A stretch of DNA of 9,346 nucleotides from a bacterium (GCA_028716025.1 JAQUQP010000067.1:1-9346), one strand, 5' to 3'. Numbered from the stretch's first letter, positions 1-7,130 are shown. Notes: generated from the letters alone by a model not told the origin. Numbers and translations are program-made.

Positions 1-1
1 A

Positions 2-562
2 CAGCTAGTGGCGATTGATGAATGGGGCACTTCTATCGAAGAGGAAAGCGAACTGGTGCGGGGCAATCCCAATATTTACAATGAATTGGCCACTAATTAT
101 GCCGGGTACCAGAACTTGGTCTTTGCTGAGAACGATTATGCGGTAGCCTTTGCCGATTTTGGACATCGCTACCCTACAATTGCGGTATATTCCAAAAGTC
201 CGTATTCAAATATCTGGGAATTAAGCGATGAAGAAATAAAAGGATTCAGCGATATTGTGCACGGTTGCCACGCGGCTATGGGATCGCGTATCCCTTGTAA
301 TGAAGAATGGTATTATAAACCTTTGGATGCTGACTTTTTTATGCCGTGGCATATCCTTATTAAATGGAGGGTTAACACTCCGGCAGGTTTTGAAGGCGGC
401 ACAAAGATCTATATTAATACGATCGATCCGGTAAGTTTGCGGGACAAAATGGTACCCCGGCTCTTCGAGCTGAAAAACCAGGGCAAGATAGCCAAATTCA
501 ATATCGCGTTCGAGTGTCCTTGCCTACCGAACAGTTTAAAGTATAATCCAGCAGTGAGATAA
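2..562 (+). CDS. GalT/HIT-superfamily nucleotidyltransferase-like protein, 5'-truncated by window edge
   Basis: The reading frame is open to the first base (codons CAG CTA precede the GTG at 8), so this is the C-terminal part of a longer protein and the GTG is probably internal. About 187 residues are visible. The stretch YPTIAVYSKSPYSNIWELSDEE followed by an amphipathic helix resembles the HIT-fold half of galactose-1-phosphate uridylyltransferases, and MPWHILIKWRVNTPAGFE resembles the motif of GalT-like proteins where a Trp-His-Ile strand precedes an AGFE turn and an IYIN strand. Family members transfer nucleotidyl groups to sugar phosphates via a histidine; the histidine of PWHILIKW is the best candidate here, although a full HxHxQ/HxHxH triad is not visible. 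The gene converges on the minus-strand ATPase, with an AT-rich hairpin between them that could end both transcripts. The fold assignment is moderately sure; the substrate is unknown. Confidence 0.6.
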   Translation, partial: QLVAIDEWGTSIEEESELVRGNPNIYNELATNYAGYQNLVFAENDYAVAFADFGHRYPTIAVYSKSPYSNIWELSDEEIKGFSDIVHGCHAAMGSRIPCNEEWYYKPLDADFFMPWHILIKWRVNTPAGFEGGTKIYINTIDPVSLRDKMVPRLFELKNQGKIAKFNIAFECPCLPNSLKYNPAVR

Positions 563-565
563 GAG

Positions 566-680
566 CAAATTCGAAATTCTAATATCTAAATTCTAAACAA
601 TGTCAAATTTCTAAACGTTTTGTGTATTGTAATTTGGTACTTTAGATTTGTTTAGAGTTTAGTATTTCGGATTTAGATAT
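566..680. repeat. AT-rich imperfect inverted repeat between convergent genes
   Basis: About 115 bp of strongly AT-rich DNA made of short words such as TCTAAA, TTTAGA and CGAAAT. The left arm (about 567-610) reads like the reverse complement of the right arm (about 632-677): AAATTCGAAATTCTAA at 568-583 matches the reverse complement of 660-675 at 14 of 16 positions, and TTCTAAACAA at 591-600 matches that of 648-657 at 9 of 10. CAAATT (605) and AATTTG (631) lie near the centre, and AACGTT is in the loop region. The transcript would fold into a long hairpin in either direction, so it may act as a bidirectional terminator. Its right arm contains the stop codon of the ATPase gene. From memory, similar words recur as dispersed hairpins in candidate-phylum genomes; this cannot be checked here. 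Confidence 0.7.
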
Positions 681-1770
681 TGCTTTTGACATATTCTCCA
701 AAAATAGGATCTAGTATTTGAAAGTTACCGTTGTCTTGACGTTTAACCAGTCCTTTGGCATGTAAGCGGTAGAGGAAGTTCTTTATATTGGCTACAGGGA
801 AGTTTTTAGCATGCTTTTCCACGATCATTATCCTTCTAATCTCACTTTGCGGTAATGCTGCTTTAGCCTCCGCCAGCACTGATAATACTTCTTTTTCCCG
901 GTCACTGGCTCGTTCTAATAAACTCTGGAAATAATCTTTACCCAGTTCTCGCAACGTAGTTTTAAAAGCCGGCAACCATTCACTCATTGTCACTTTACCC
1001 TGTAACTGGGCCGCGAAAAGATGACTGGCTAATAATTGCAGTTCATAGGGGTGTCCCTGGGTATAACGGTATATTTCATTAATGATCGCCTGGTCAAAAG
1101 ACACGCCAGAACCCTGGAGCGTACTGGAGATCACGGCTTGTGCCTCAGCGGGGGTCAGGTTACCGATCATTTCGCGGCGGCGGAAAAAACGCCCGACCGG
1201 GTCATGCTTATTAATGAAATTCTCCCAACCGTCGGTCGTAGAGGCCAGTATAAACAAATACCTGGTCCGGGTGATCACTTCTTCTTTGCTTAAGACTGCG
1301 CGTAGCAGGTCAATAACGACGGAAACAGTGGCCAGGTTTTGTACATCATCCAATAGTATGACAGCGAGCCTGGTATTCAGTTGGGGCCACAGTTCCAGTA
1401 AAAATTGGGTAAACAGGACCTGGGGTTGTAATTTTTGTTTAGCTGATTTGATTTCTTTGACCGCTTGCGGGAAGCCGTTGAGTATTTCCTCCATGATCAG
1501 GTTGATCGCGGCAGTAGAAGAAGATCGTTCTTTTACCTGGCTGATCGGGCAGAAACTGGCTAAATAGCCCTGTTCCTGGGTGATTTTCTTGAATTGTTTA
1601 AGCAGGCTGGTTTTGCCAATGCCCCATTGGCCGATAATGACCATATGGTTGGACCGGCTGGTTACTGCTTCTTCCAGGGTTTTCAGGAAATGTTGCACCT
1701 GGTCTTCACGTCCCCCGAATATTTTCGGTTCCCAGCCAGATTGCGGAGTAAAAGGATTAGGCTTGATCAT
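673..1770 (-). CDS. AAA/STAND-type ATPase with C-terminal winged helix (archaeal ATPase-like)
   Basis: A 365-residue protein of the P-loop AAA/STAND class (ORC/Cdc6- and archaeal-ATPase-like). Visible features in order: an N-terminal FGGRE box (residues 18-22), Walker A GQWGIGKTS (47-55), Walker B AVILLDD (136-142), a sensor-1-like strand FILASTTDGW (173-182), arginine-rich RFFRRRE (194-200) that may hold an arginine finger, and TQGHPYELQLLA (237-248), the GHP helix typical of this superfamily. From about residue 285 the sequence looks like a winged helix (SDREKEVLSVLA, then a recognition-type helix and GLVKRQDNG wing). This suggests an ATP-dependent switch that binds DNA or a partner. No transmembrane segment or nuclease domain is visible. 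It starts at ATG 1770 with GAGGAG (1776-1781) five bases upstream, and is divergent from korA. The final residues SNI and the stop lie in the AT-rich inverted repeat. Its target is unknown. Confidence 0.82.
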   Translation of the reverse strand: MIKPNPFTPQSGWEPKIFGGREDQVQHFLKTLEEAVTSRSNHMVIIGQWGIGKTSLLKQFKKITQEQGYLASFCPISQVKERSSSTAAINLIMEEILNGFPQAVKEIKSAKQKLQPQVLFTQFLLELWPQLNTRLAVILLDDVQNLATVSVVIDLLRAVLSKEEVITRTRYLFILASTTDGWENFINKHDPVGRFFRRREMIGNLTPAEAQAVISSTLQGSGVSFDQAIINEIYRYTQGHPYELQLLASHLFAAQLQGKVTMSEWLPAFKTTLRELGKDYFQSLLERASDREKEVLSVLAEAKAALPQSEIRRIMIVEKHAKNFPVANIKNFLYRLHAKGLVKRQDNGNFQILDPIFGEYVKSNI

Positions 1771-1827
1771 AAAAACTCCTCAAACAAGTTAATATATTTC
1801 TTTTAGCACAGATAAGGATACAAATCA
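1771..1827. promoter_or_regulatory. Divergent intergenic region holding promoters or RBSs for the ATPase and korA
   Basis: Only 57 bp separate the two divergent starts, so at least the korA-side promoter should lie here or just inside the ATPase gene. The core TTAATATATT (1789-1798) contains TAATAT in the + direction and TATATT in the - direction, each a possible -10 box. No -35 box at a 16-18-bp spacing could be identified for either, so the promoters are inferred only. RBSs are clear: AAGGA at 1814-1818, nine bases before the korA ATG at 1828, and GAGGAG (reverse strand, 1776-1781) for the ATPase. Confidence 0.4.
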
Positions 1828-3555
1828 ATGAATTTAGATTATAACATCGTCATCGGTGGTAAGGCTGGTCAGGGACTGCAAACTATCAGTGATGCTCTGA
1901 GCAAATTATTTTTACGTGGCGGCTATGAAGTATTTACCAGCCAGGACTATATGTCCCGGGTACGCGGCGGGCATAATTATTTTATGACCCGGGTCAGTGA
2001 TCAGCCTGTCGGCGCGCAAAAACCGAAGATCGACCTGCTGATCGCCCTTGATCAGGAAACGATCGACCTGCATTGGAGTGACCTGGAACCTGAAGCCTTT
2101 GTCTTCTATGACGGGGAAAGCGTTCATCTTTCCAGGGAAGATAAAAGACTGATCAGCATCCCCTGGGACAAGATCGCTATGACCATCGGGGGCAATACTA
2201 TTTTTGCGAACACTGTTGCTGTCGGGGCCTGCTGCGGTTTGCTTAATTTTGATTTAAGTCTCCTGTCCGGACTGCTCCATGAAGCGTTTGCCAAAAAAGA
2301 CCCTAAAATAATTGAAACTAACTTAAAATGCGCCGAGGCTGGTTTTGAACTGGCTAAAAACCTGAAAAGTAAGGTCAGTATCAAACCAGGAAAAACAACC
2401 GGCAAAATGTATATTAACGGAAGTGAAGCTATCGGCCTGGGAGCCATTGCCAGCGGAGTGAAATTCTATAGCGGTTATCCCATGACCCCATCTACCGGTA
2501 TCCTGAATTATATTGCCGGCAAGGCAGATGAATTCAGCATTGTAGTTGAACAGGCGGAAGATGAAATTGCCGCTATTAATTTTGTGGCCGGAGCAGCTTA
2601 TACCGGTGCCAGGGCCATGACTGCCACCAGCGGTGGGGGGTTCTGCCTGATGACTGAAGGGATCAGCCTGATCGGCAGTATTGAAGTCCCTGTTGTCATT
2701 GTTCTCGGACAAAGGCCAGGGCCAAGCACTGGATTGCCGACCCGGACCGAACAAGGAGACCTTGAATTCGCTCTTTCTGCCGGGCAAGGTGAATTTCCCC
2801 GTTTTATTTTCGCGCCGCGAACCCCGGAAGATGCTTTTTACCTGACCCAAAAAGCTTTTAACCTGGCGGATAAGTACCAGGTATTAGCGATGATCATGAG
2901 TGACCAGCATTTAGCTGATTCAGGCTGGACTTTAGAGAAATTTGACACGGGGAAAATACAAATCAAGCGCTACTTACTGTCTCAACAGGAATTAGCAGAC
3001 CTTAAAGAATATCGGCGGTATGACCTCAGCGAAACTGGAGTATCCCCGCGTACTATTCCCGGAGCCAGCCGGCATTTAGTCATTACTGATAGCGATGAAC
3101 ATGATCGCAAAGGACATATCACTGAAGATTTACAGTGGCGGGAAGAAATTGTCAAAAAAAGATTAGCCAAATATAAATATATGAAAGAAGAAATATCCCT
3201 GCCAGTTAAATATGGCGTTAATTCTGCGGAAACAGTGCTTATTGGTTGGGGTTCTACCTATGGAGCGATGAAAGAAGCCATCGATATACTTATTGCCAAG
3301 AATAGAAAAGTAGTCATGCTGCATTTTAATGAACTTTGGCCATTACCAGTGGAATACCTGGAACGCGAACTGTCGCACTATGATAATATCGTGGCTGTGG
3401 AAAACAATGCGACGGCCCAATTCATGCGCATCATATCCGGCCAGACCGGTATTTTGCCCACCCATAAAATACTGCGTTTTAACGGGCAACCGTTTTATCC
3501 GCAGCTGATCGTGGATCTCTATGAAAAGGAGGTCCATGATTATGGTGACCGTTAA
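1828..3555 (+). CDS. korA: 2-oxoacid:ferredoxin oxidoreductase, fused gamma-alpha subunit
   Basis: With KorB it oxidatively decarboxylates a 2-oxoacid to the acyl-CoA and passes electrons to ferredoxin. The 575-residue protein is a fusion: a gamma (catalytic) domain at about residues 8-178, with GGKAGQGLQTI (10-20) and QDYMSRVRGGHNYF (39-52), then the alpha (pyrimidine-binding) domain from about 195, with YSGYPMTPST (214-223), VVEQAEDEIAAINFVAGAAY (239-258; E241 probably equals the TPP-activating glutamate), TATSGGG (265-271) and GPSTGLPTRTEQGD (298-311). The C-terminal domain II (about 460-575) completes it. This order is that of the KorA-type alpha subunit of two-subunit enzymes, commonly annotated for 2-oxoglutarate, but substrate cannot be read from sequence. 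No ferredoxin-like delta subunit is encoded nearby. AAGGA at 1814-1818 supports the ATG at 1828. The 3' end overlaps korB by 14 nt, implying translational coupling. Confidence 0.93.
   Translation: MNLDYNIVIGGKAGQGLQTISDALSKLFLRGGYEVFTSQDYMSRVRGGHNYFMTRVSDQPVGAQKPKIDLLIALDQETIDLHWSDLEPEAFVFYDGESVHLSREDKRLISIPWDKIAMTIGGNTIFANTVAVGACCGLLNFDLSLLSGLLHEAFAKKDPKIIETNLKCAEAGFELAKNLKSKVSIKPGKTTGKMYINGSEAIGLGAIASGVKFYSGYPMTPSTGILNYIAGKADEFSIVVEQAEDEIAAINFVAGAAYTGARAMTATSGGGFCLMTEGISLIGSIEVPVVIVLGQRPGPSTGLPTRTEQGDLEFALSAGQGEFPRFIFAPRTPEDAFYLTQKAFNLADKYQVLAMIMSDQHLADSGWTLEKFDTGKIQIKRYLLSQQELADLKEYRRYDLSETGVSPRTIPGASRHLVITDSDEHDRKGHITEDLQWREEIVKKRLAKYKYMKEEISLPVKYGVNSAETVLIGWGSTYGAMKEAIDILIAKNRKVVMLHFNELWPLPVEYLERELSHYDNIVAVENNATAQFMRIISGQTGILPTHKILRFNGQPFYPQLIVDLYEKEVHDYGDR
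3527..3532 (+). promoter_or_regulatory. Shine-Dalgarno AGGAGG deciding the korB start
   Basis: AGGAGG lies inside the last codons of korA. It leaves 9 nt to the ATG at 3542, 3 nt to the ATG at 3536, and lies downstream of the ATG at 3521. The ATG at 3542 therefore fits best, giving MVTVKDFFG, which also begins where the family usually begins. The spacing argues for coupled translation of korA and korB. Confidence 0.75.
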
Positions 3556-4393
3556 GGATTTTTTTGGTGAAGAATCAGCCTGGTGCCCTGGTTGCGGTAA
3601 TTTCGGGATACTTTCTGCTTTGCAAAAAGCTTTAGTGGAATTAAGCCTGGAACCGCAGCAACTTTTATTTGTGTCAGGCATCGGCCAGGCCAGCAAACTG
3701 CCGCATTATATCCGGGGACATGTATTTAATGGCCTGCATGGGCGGGCAATTCCTCCGGCTATTGCCGCTAAACTGGTTAACCACGAATTAAACGTAATTA
3801 TTACTGATGGCGACGGCGGTACATATGGAGAGGGCGGGAATCATTTCATTCATGCTATCAGGCGCAATCCTCATATTACCCTGATCGTGCATAATAACCA
3901 GATTTATGGCTTGACCAAAGGGCAGGCCTCTCCGACTACCGACCAAGGAGTGGTCACAAAAATACAGTCACACGGCGTGCCAGTGCCGGCATTCAATCCT
4001 CTGGCTGTGGCTATTGCTTTAAATGCCAGTTTTGTCGCCAGGGGTTTTGTCGGTGAGCCGGAGCAGCTAAAGAATTTGATCATAGCCGGCATCCAGCATA
4101 AAGGATTAAGCCTGATCGATGTACTGCAGCCGTGCGTGAGTTTCAATAAGATCAATACCTATCAATGGTATCGCCAGCGGGCTTATAAATTACCGGATGA
4201 TTACGATCCTAAAGATAAAGCTAAAGCCATGGAAAAAGCAGCTGAGTGGGGAGAGCATATTCCGCTCGGGTTGCTGTATCTTAATCCGCGGCCGGTATAC
4301 GAAGAACAGTTACCTGTTTTAAAGAACGGTCCCTTGGTAAAACAACCAATAGATGTTTCTAAAATAGCCCAGGTGTTAGAGGAATTTTGCTAG
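3542..4393 (+). CDS. korB: 2-oxoacid:ferredoxin oxidoreductase, beta (TPP-binding) subunit
   Basis: This is the thiamine-diphosphate- and Fe-S-binding partner of KorA. Counting from ATG 3542 it has 283 residues, normal for the family. WCPGCGNFG (14-22) supplies Cys15 and Cys18; the TPP motif starts at GDGG (90-93) and ends at HNNQIYGLTKGQ (117-128); LQPCVSFN (195-202) supplies Cys198. The C-terminal INTYQWYRQRAYKL and WGEHIPLGLLY are typical KorB tail segments. One point is odd: where many KorB and PorB proteins have GIGC, with a further cluster cysteine, this one has GIGQASKLPHY, with Gln49. From memory the GIGQ form is a recognised subgroup, so it may be a subfamily trait, but only three conserved cysteines remain for a [4Fe-4S] cluster (a fourth cysteine is the last residue). 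The longer reading from 3521 would add seven residues and is not favoured because the Shine-Dalgarno lies inside it. Confidence 0.93.
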   Translation: MVTVKDFFGEESAWCPGCGNFGILSALQKALVELSLEPQQLLFVSGIGQASKLPHYIRGHVFNGLHGRAIPPAIAAKLVNHELNVIITDGDGGTYGEGGNHFIHAIRRNPHITLIVHNNQIYGLTKGQASPTTDQGVVTKIQSHGVPVPAFNPLAVAIALNASFVARGFVGEPEQLKNLIIAGIQHKGLSLIDVLQPCVSFNKINTYQWYRQRAYKLPDDYDPKDKAKAMEKAAEWGEHIPLGLLYLNPRPVYEEQLPVLKNGPLVKQPIDVSKIAQVLEEFC

Positions 4394-4414
4394 GGGGCTA
4401 AAGGAGAAAGACGT

Positions 4415-5323
4415 ATGGAGCCAATACCTGTATTCCCAAATTTCCGGGAAATTAAACTAGACGACAAGCGCTTGTTCGATGATTATTTCCGGCAGATACA
4501 ACCGAGTATTTCAGAATATACCTTTGCCAATCTTTTTACCTGGCGGCTTATTTTTGAAATCAAAATAGCCCTGTTGTATGAAAACATTGTCATCCAGCTG
4601 GTAGATTCACATGGCCACAAGATATTTACACCATTTATCGGCGGTATCCGGCTAAAAGAATCATTAGACGCCTGCTTAAATTACGCGCGCAGCCAATGGA
4701 AAGAAGTACGCTTTGGGCTCTTTCCTGAGGACCAGTTGCAATTATTCAAACTTTATTATCCGACTGCGCCTATTGCTATTGACCGTGACGCCAGCGATTA
4801 TGTTTATAATGCCAGCGACCTGATCACGCTAAAAGGAAAAAAGTACGATGGCAAGCGGAATCATATCAGCCGGCTTAAAAAGAACATTGATTATACCTAC
4901 CAGCCTCTTGATTCTAAACATATCAATGGTTGTAAGGATTTGCTGGAGAAATGGTACCATCAACATTGCGACTACTGGGAATGCTCGCTGTCCTTACGCA
5001 GTGAAATCGAAGCCTGCAAAGAGGCTTTAGATAATTTAAAAAAACTGGGATTGTGCGGCGGAATAATTGATATAGATAAACAAATCGTAGCCTTTACCAT
5101 AGGAGAAGAGCTGAACAAAAATACTTTTGTGGTGCATTTCGAAAAAGTAGACGCCGATTATAAGGAATTGCCGGCGGTTATCAACCAGGAATTCGCGGCC
5201 CATGAAGCTAAAGAGTATAAATATATTAACCGCGAGGAAGACCTGGGAGAACTTGGTTTGCGGGCCAGCAAGATGTCGTATAATCCCGCGTTTCTGGTCG
5301 ACAAGTACTACATTACTTTTTAA
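4415..5323 (+). CDS. DUF2156-family protein (GNAT-fold, phosphatidylglycerol lysyltransferase-like)
   Basis: A soluble 302-residue protein with the DUF2156 layout: two tandem acyltransferase-like (GNAT) halves. Recognisable family segments are SEYTFANLFTWR (33-44), DYVYNASDLITLKGKKYDGK (128-147) continuing into RNHISRLKK (148-156), VVHFEKVDADYKELPAVINQ (239-258), and YINREEDLGELGLRASKMSY (270-289). The same fold forms the catalytic domain of MprF, which moves lysine or alanine from aminoacyl-tRNA to phosphatidylglycerol. Stand-alone DUF2156 proteins mostly lack a proven substrate, and this one has no membrane domain, so lipid modification is only a possibility. AAGGAG at 4401-4406 is 8 nt before the ATG. 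It lies 21 nt after korB and 12 nt before the ABC ATPase gene, so it is very probably co-transcribed with both; an envelope role with the exporter is inference. Confidence 0.82.
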   Translation: MEPIPVFPNFREIKLDDKRLFDDYFRQIQPSISEYTFANLFTWRLIFEIKIALLYENIVIQLVDSHGHKIFTPFIGGIRLKESLDACLNYARSQWKEVRFGLFPEDQLQLFKLYYPTAPIAIDRDASDYVYNASDLITLKGKKYDGKRNHISRLKKNIDYTYQPLDSKHINGCKDLLEKWYHQHCDYWECSLSLRSEIEACKEALDNLKKLGLCGGIIDIDKQIVAFTIGEELNKNTFVVHFEKVDADYKELPAVINQEFAAHEAKEYKYINREEDLGELGLRASKMSYNPAFLVDKYYITF

Positions 5324-5335
5324 ACTAGAGGGAAC

Positions 5336-6247
5336 ATGGTAGTCGAAGCAAAAAACCTGGTAAAAAAATATAAAGAGATGGTGGCGGTTGATGGCATAAA
5401 TTTCGCCGTGCAGGAAAAAGAATGCTTTGGATTCATCGGCCCTAATGGCGCCGGCAAGACCACGACGATGAAAATGATCTATTGTTTTGTGCCGCGGACC
5501 GGCGGTGAATTACAGGTGCTAGGCAAAGATCCCAGTATCCATCCGGAACTGGTCAAGGCTGACCTGGGAGTTGTCCCGCAGGATAATAACCTGGATGAGG
5601 ACCTGAATGTTTTTACCAACCTGACCATGTATGCCAATTATTTCGATATTCCTAAGGCCGTTGCCCGGAAACGGTCCAAGGAACTACTGGCTTTTGTCCA
5701 ATTGACAGAAAAAGAAAAGGTGAAGATCAATGAGCTTTCTTCCGGCATGAAGCGCCGGCTGATGATCGCCCGCGGGCTCATTAATGATCCTAAATTGCTC
5801 ATCCTGGACGAACCAACTGTGGGGCTGGACCCGCAGGCAAGGCATTTGATCTGGGACAGGCTGCACGAATTAAAGAACCAGAATGTCAGTATGATCATTA
5901 CCACCCATTATATGGATGAAGCCACTGAATTATGCGACCGCATAGCGGTGATGGATAAAGGCAAGATCATGGTCGTAGGTAAACCCAAAGATCTTATCCG
6001 GGAACAGATCGGCGAGGAAGTGGTGGAAGTCAGGCTGCTAGATACGACAGTGGATAAACTCAAGCAGGATTCTTCCGGATTCCAGGTAACTCTGGAAGAG
6101 ACCAGCCAGAAATGTTATCTCTACTGCCAGGACTGCCGGCCACTGCTTAATCATCTCGCAGATAAGGGATATAAACATATCCTGCGTCGTCCCGCGACAC
6201 TGGAAGATGTGTTTTTGAAACTCACGGGGAGGGATCTTGTTGATTAA
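5336..6247 (+). CDS. ABC-2 exporter ATP-binding protein, NodI-like
   Basis: This is the nucleotide-binding subunit of an ABC exporter. In 303 residues it shows Walker A GPNGAGKTT (35-43), Q-loop PQDNN (81-85), signature LSSGMKRRL (134-142), Walker B LLILDEP (154-160) with the D-loop VGLDP (162-166), and H-loop TTHYMDEA (189-196). All catalytic residues are present. The C-terminal roughly 80 residues form the extra domain common in NodI/DrrA/CcmA-type ATPases (ending PATLEDVFLKLTGRDLVD). A Shine-Dalgarno AGAGGGA (5327-5333) lies just before ATG 5336. The 3' end overlaps the permease gene, so the two are surely one transporter. NodI exports nodulation factors only in rhizobia; here the closest reading is a drug-, lipid- or glycan-type exporter of unknown substrate. 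Confidence 0.92.
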   Translation: MVVEAKNLVKKYKEMVAVDGINFAVQEKECFGFIGPNGAGKTTTMKMIYCFVPRTGGELQVLGKDPSIHPELVKADLGVVPQDNNLDEDLNVFTNLTMYANYFDIPKAVARKRSKELLAFVQLTEKEKVKINELSSGMKRRLMIARGLINDPKLLILDEPTVGLDPQARHLIWDRLHELKNQNVSMIITTHYMDEATELCDRIAVMDKGKIMVVGKPKDLIREQIGEEVVEVRLLDTTVDKLKQDSSGFQVTLEETSQKCYLYCQDCRPLLNHLADKGYKHILRRPATLEDVFLKLTGRDLVD

Positions 6248-7004
6248 GGTATCGTATCGCTGGACCAAGGTCTGGTACCGGAACTATATTTCATTCCTGA
6301 AGTTTTTTTATGTTAACCTGGTCGGGAACCTGGGCGACCCGATCTTATACCTGCTGGCTATGGGTTTTGGCTTGGGGGCATTTTTAGGCCAGATAGAGGG
6401 GGTTTCTTATATCCAGTTCCTGGCTCCCGGGATCATTGTCTCATCAGCCATGTTCGCCGCGGTATATGAATGTACTTTTGAAAGTTTTTTAAAAATGATA
6501 CACCTGAAAACATATGATGCCATCATTGTCACTCCGGTAAATATTGAAGATGTAGTTGCCGGTGATATTGTCTGGGGCGCGACTAAGGCGATGCTCAGCG
6601 GCATCATGATGTTCGTGGTGATCGCTGCCTTCGGCTTGATCCACTCCTGGTGGTCATTGTTTATCCCACTTTTGATTTTCCTGGTTGGTTTTCATTTTGC
6701 CAGTTTCGCCATGCTTATTACGGCCTGGGCCCCGAATTTTGATTATTTCAGCTATTTCCTGGAGCTGGTCATTACTCCGCTGTTCTTTTTTTCCGGTATT
6801 TTTTTCCCGTTGAGCCAGTCCCCTGGCTGGTTAAAGGCTCTTTCCGGGACCTTCCCCCTGACGCACGCGGTAGAGCTGTCCCGCGCCCTGGTCATGGGTA
6901 CGGTGCCGCAACGGCCAATAACTAATATACTATTTCTGATTATACCCAGTATCGGGCTCTTTTACTGGAGCGTCTGGCGTATGAAGAAGCGAATGATAAA
7001 GTAA
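6240..7004 (+). CDS. ABC-2 exporter permease, NodJ-like
   Basis: This is the membrane subunit for the preceding ATPase. About 254 residues with six hydrophobic segments (approximate residues): 30-52 (PILYLLAMGFGLGAFLG), 58-80 (IQFLAPGIIVSSAMFAAVY), 114-133, 137-161, 168-192 (VITPLFFFSGIFFPL) and 222-247, ending in a basic tail RMKKRMIK. The APGI motif near the second segment and the FFFSGIFFPL-SQSP-W-LPLTH pattern near the fifth are typical of NodJ/DrrB ABC-2 permeases. Two adjacent TTG codons (6237 and 6240) could start it. GGGGAGGG at 6226-6233 leaves 3 or 6 nt respectively, so 6240 is slightly better. Either choice overlaps the ATPase gene (by 8 or 11 nt), implying coupled translation. Two of these subunits and two ATPases should form the exporter. 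Confidence 0.9.
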   Translation: MIKVSYRWTKVWYRNYISFLKFFYVNLVGNLGDPILYLLAMGFGLGAFLGQIEGVSYIQFLAPGIIVSSAMFAAVYECTFESFLKMIHLKTYDAIIVTPVNIEDVVAGDIVWGATKAMLSGIMMFVVIAAFGLIHSWWSLFIPLLIFLVGFHFASFAMLITAWAPNFDYFSYFLELVITPLFFFSGIFFPLSQSPGWLKALSGTFPLTHAVELSRALVMGTVPQRPITNILFLIIPSIGLFYWSVWRMKKRMIK

Positions 7005-7008
7005 TACT

Positions 7009-7130
7009 CGGTGTACAATGTACGGTAACGAAGCCCGAAAAAGCTAGGTGTTTTATCGGGCATCGTTGCCGCAACTGTATGACGAGCCTAAAAACGGGCC
7101 TCGACACCGTGATCCGAATGACGAGACTAA
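7009..7130 (+). promoter_or_regulatory. Structured 5' leader of the aldolase operon; weak cobalamin-riboswitch resemblance
   Basis: The 145-nt gap between permease and aldolase is rich in complementary segments. CGGTAACGA (7023-7031) pairs with TCGTTGCCG (7063-7071; one G-U), then GCCCGA (7033-7038) with TCGGGC (7056-7061), giving a 15-bp stem with one A-A mismatch. CGGTGT (7009-7014) pairs with ACACCG (7104-7109) and would close the whole domain. CGAG (7083-7086) pairs with CTCG (7100-7103). The order of short motifs GAAGCC, a hairpin, GGC, CCGCAACTGTA (7069-7079), GAGCC, and finally GATCCGAATGACGAGAC (7111-7127) follows the conserved blocks of cobalamin riboswitches, but the central P6-type GGTG-AAA block and several other conserved positions are poor. 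The structure itself is well supported; the riboswitch identity is a guess. Confidence 0.4.

Noticed and set aside
673..1770. The ATPase as part of a new anti-phage defence system
   Set aside because: No nuclease, protease, membrane effector or other defence gene is adjacent; its neighbours are metabolic genes.
2323..2850. Long antisense ORF inside korA, and similar shadows at 1082-1567 and 8405-8731
   Set aside because: They lie opposite or within genes with strong family signatures and their translations show no recognisable domain; they follow from the codon bias of the real genes.
3521..3541. Earlier korB start at ATG 3521
   Set aside because: The Shine-Dalgarno AGGAGG lies downstream of it, within its own first codons, so it cannot serve that start.
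5336..7004. Reading the ABC pair as nodulation-factor export genes nodIJ
   Set aside because: The family resemblance is clear but no other nod gene is present and the setting is not rhizobial, so only the transporter class is claimed.
7023..7071. The 15-bp leader stem as an intrinsic terminator after the ABC permease
   Set aside because: No run of T follows 7071; the bases after it are GCAACTGTATG, so the stem was treated as part of a folded leader instead.
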